From an uncultured Faecalibacterium sp. (GTDB lineage: Bacteria; Bacillota; Clostridia; Oscillospirales; Ruminococcaceae): 42,066 nucleotides of DNA. The stretch spans positions 1-42,066 of the forward strand of contig UQDV01000021.1 of assembly GCA_900539945.1 (NCBI GenBank). Reading direction: 5' to 3'. Under the pieces are notes generated by a model. It ran no database searches and was not told the DNA's origin. It saw nothing but the letters and a program-made list of their open reading frames with translations. Shown piece by piece: positions 41,571 through 42,066 of the stretch. The position numbers were made by a program, and so were the translations under genes. Position 1 is the first letter of the stretch. Every line of letters starts with the position of its first letter.

Positions 41571-42066
41571 ATGAACAAGATCTCCCGCAAAGGCTTTCTG
41601 AAGATCGCCGCTGCCGCCGCCATGAGCGGTGTCACCGCCGGTGCTCTGGCTGCCTGCAATGCAGCCTCCGGCTCCACCTCCACCGCTGCTTCCGGCAGCG
41701 CTGCCGCTTCCGGTGCAACCGGCACCTACATCCCCGGCACCTATGAGGGCACTGCCGAGGGCATTTCCTCCACCGTCAAGGTCACCATGACCTTCTCCGA
41801 CAGCGCCGTGACCGACGTGGTCGTGGACACCTCCGGCGAGACCGCTTCCATCGGTGCTGCTGCTGCCGACGAGCTGCGCGATCAGCTGCTGGCTGCCGGT
41901 TCTGCCGAGATCGACGGCGTGTCCGGCTCCACCATCACCTCCGAGGCCGTCATGAAGGCTGCCAAGAGCTGCTATGCACAGGCCAAGGGCGAGGCCGTTG
42001 TGTCCTCCGTTCAGCTGCCCACCGGCGACGAGAACGACTGGCTGGGCACCGAGCCCGACATCGACG
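41571..42066 (+). CDS. Secreted FMN-binding flavoprotein reductase, partial
   Basis: At least 165 residues, cut by the window end. Signal: SRKGFLK, a twin-arginine-like motif with the second Arg as Lys, a hydrophobic stretch, and the lipobox LAAC (Cys29), so it is probably a Tat- or Sec-exported lipoprotein. A low-complexity Ser/Ala linker leads to an FMN-binding domain from about 52, with the covalent flavinylation motif DGVSGSTIT (Thr121). In gut Firmicutes this N-terminus usually belongs to extracytosolic FAD-dependent reductases of the fumarate/urocanate reductase type, flavinylated by ApbE. The rest and the substrate are not visible. AGAAGGAA sets the start. Confidence 0.8.
   Translation, partial: MNKISRKGFLKIAAAAAMSGVTAGALAACNAASGSTSTAASGSAAASGATGTYIPGTYEGTAEGISSTVKVTMTFSDSAVTDVVVDTSGETASIGAAAADELRDQLLAAGSAEIDGVSGSTITSEAVMKAAKSCYAQAKGEAVVSSVQLPTGDENDWLGTEPDID

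Noticed and set aside
1..42066. CRISPR arrays, insertion sequences, prophage genes, restriction-modification or other defence genes
   Set aside because: I looked for regular repeats with spacers, transposases, integrases and nuclease/methylase pairs and saw none; the phased repeat at 23967-24006 has no spacers and is too short.

Overview
The window looks like a chromosomal segment of an anaerobic, moderately GC-rich gut Firmicute of the Oscillospiraceae, most likely Faecalibacterium or a close relative. The reasons are an anaerobic class III ribonucleotide reductase, Firmicute-type Shine-Dalgarno sites, an ECF vitamin transporter module, a DUF5711-like protein, a CTCTC-GTC palindromic repeat of a kind I associate with this group, and a flavinylated secreted reductase at the right edge. 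The genus is inference from recollection, not from a search.

Left part (1-10 kb): nrdD-nrdG, with a likely NrdR operator pair on the promoter; a cation/proton antiporter; a lone family 2 glycosyltransferase; recQ; and a ClpE-like AAA+ unfoldase that ends a minus-strand group. Middle (10-21 kb): a long minus-strand housekeeping stretch read as ruvC-ruvA-ruvB, glmM-RNA methyltransferase, ecfA1-ecfA2-ecfT, then truA-DUF5711-cvpA-clp. It is punctuated by structured intergenic repeats.

21-23 kb: a tRNA-Val(GAC) is followed by a roughly 1.9 kb AT-richer islet. The islet holds a small winged-helix-like protein, a GNAT-like acetyltransferase paired with an 81-residue protein, a strong 16-bp inverted repeat, and a partial copy of the tRNA 3' end at the far side. 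This fits a decayed tRNA-site insertion. After it come rplM-rpsI (minus) and, divergently, a plus-strand run: membrane-anchored protein, ttcA-like, alr, lepA.

28.6-41.2 kb: one continuous minus-strand operon for a Wzx/Wzy-type cell-surface polysaccharide. In transcription order it encodes a GT4, a Wzx flippase, a GT2, a membrane-anchored metallophosphoesterase, a two-TM Wzz-like co-polymerase, a second Wzz-like protein fused to a degenerate GGDEF domain, a GT2, a Wzy-like polymerase, a GT4 and a GT2. Overlapping start/stop codons tie most of them together. No tyrosine kinase, no phosphatase of the usual type and no priming phosphoglycosyltransferase is present. The Wzz-GGDEF fusion, sitting where a kinase partner is usually encoded, is the most unusual biology in the window. 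The right edge begins a divergently transcribed lipoprotein/Tat-like flavoprotein with a covalent-FMN motif.
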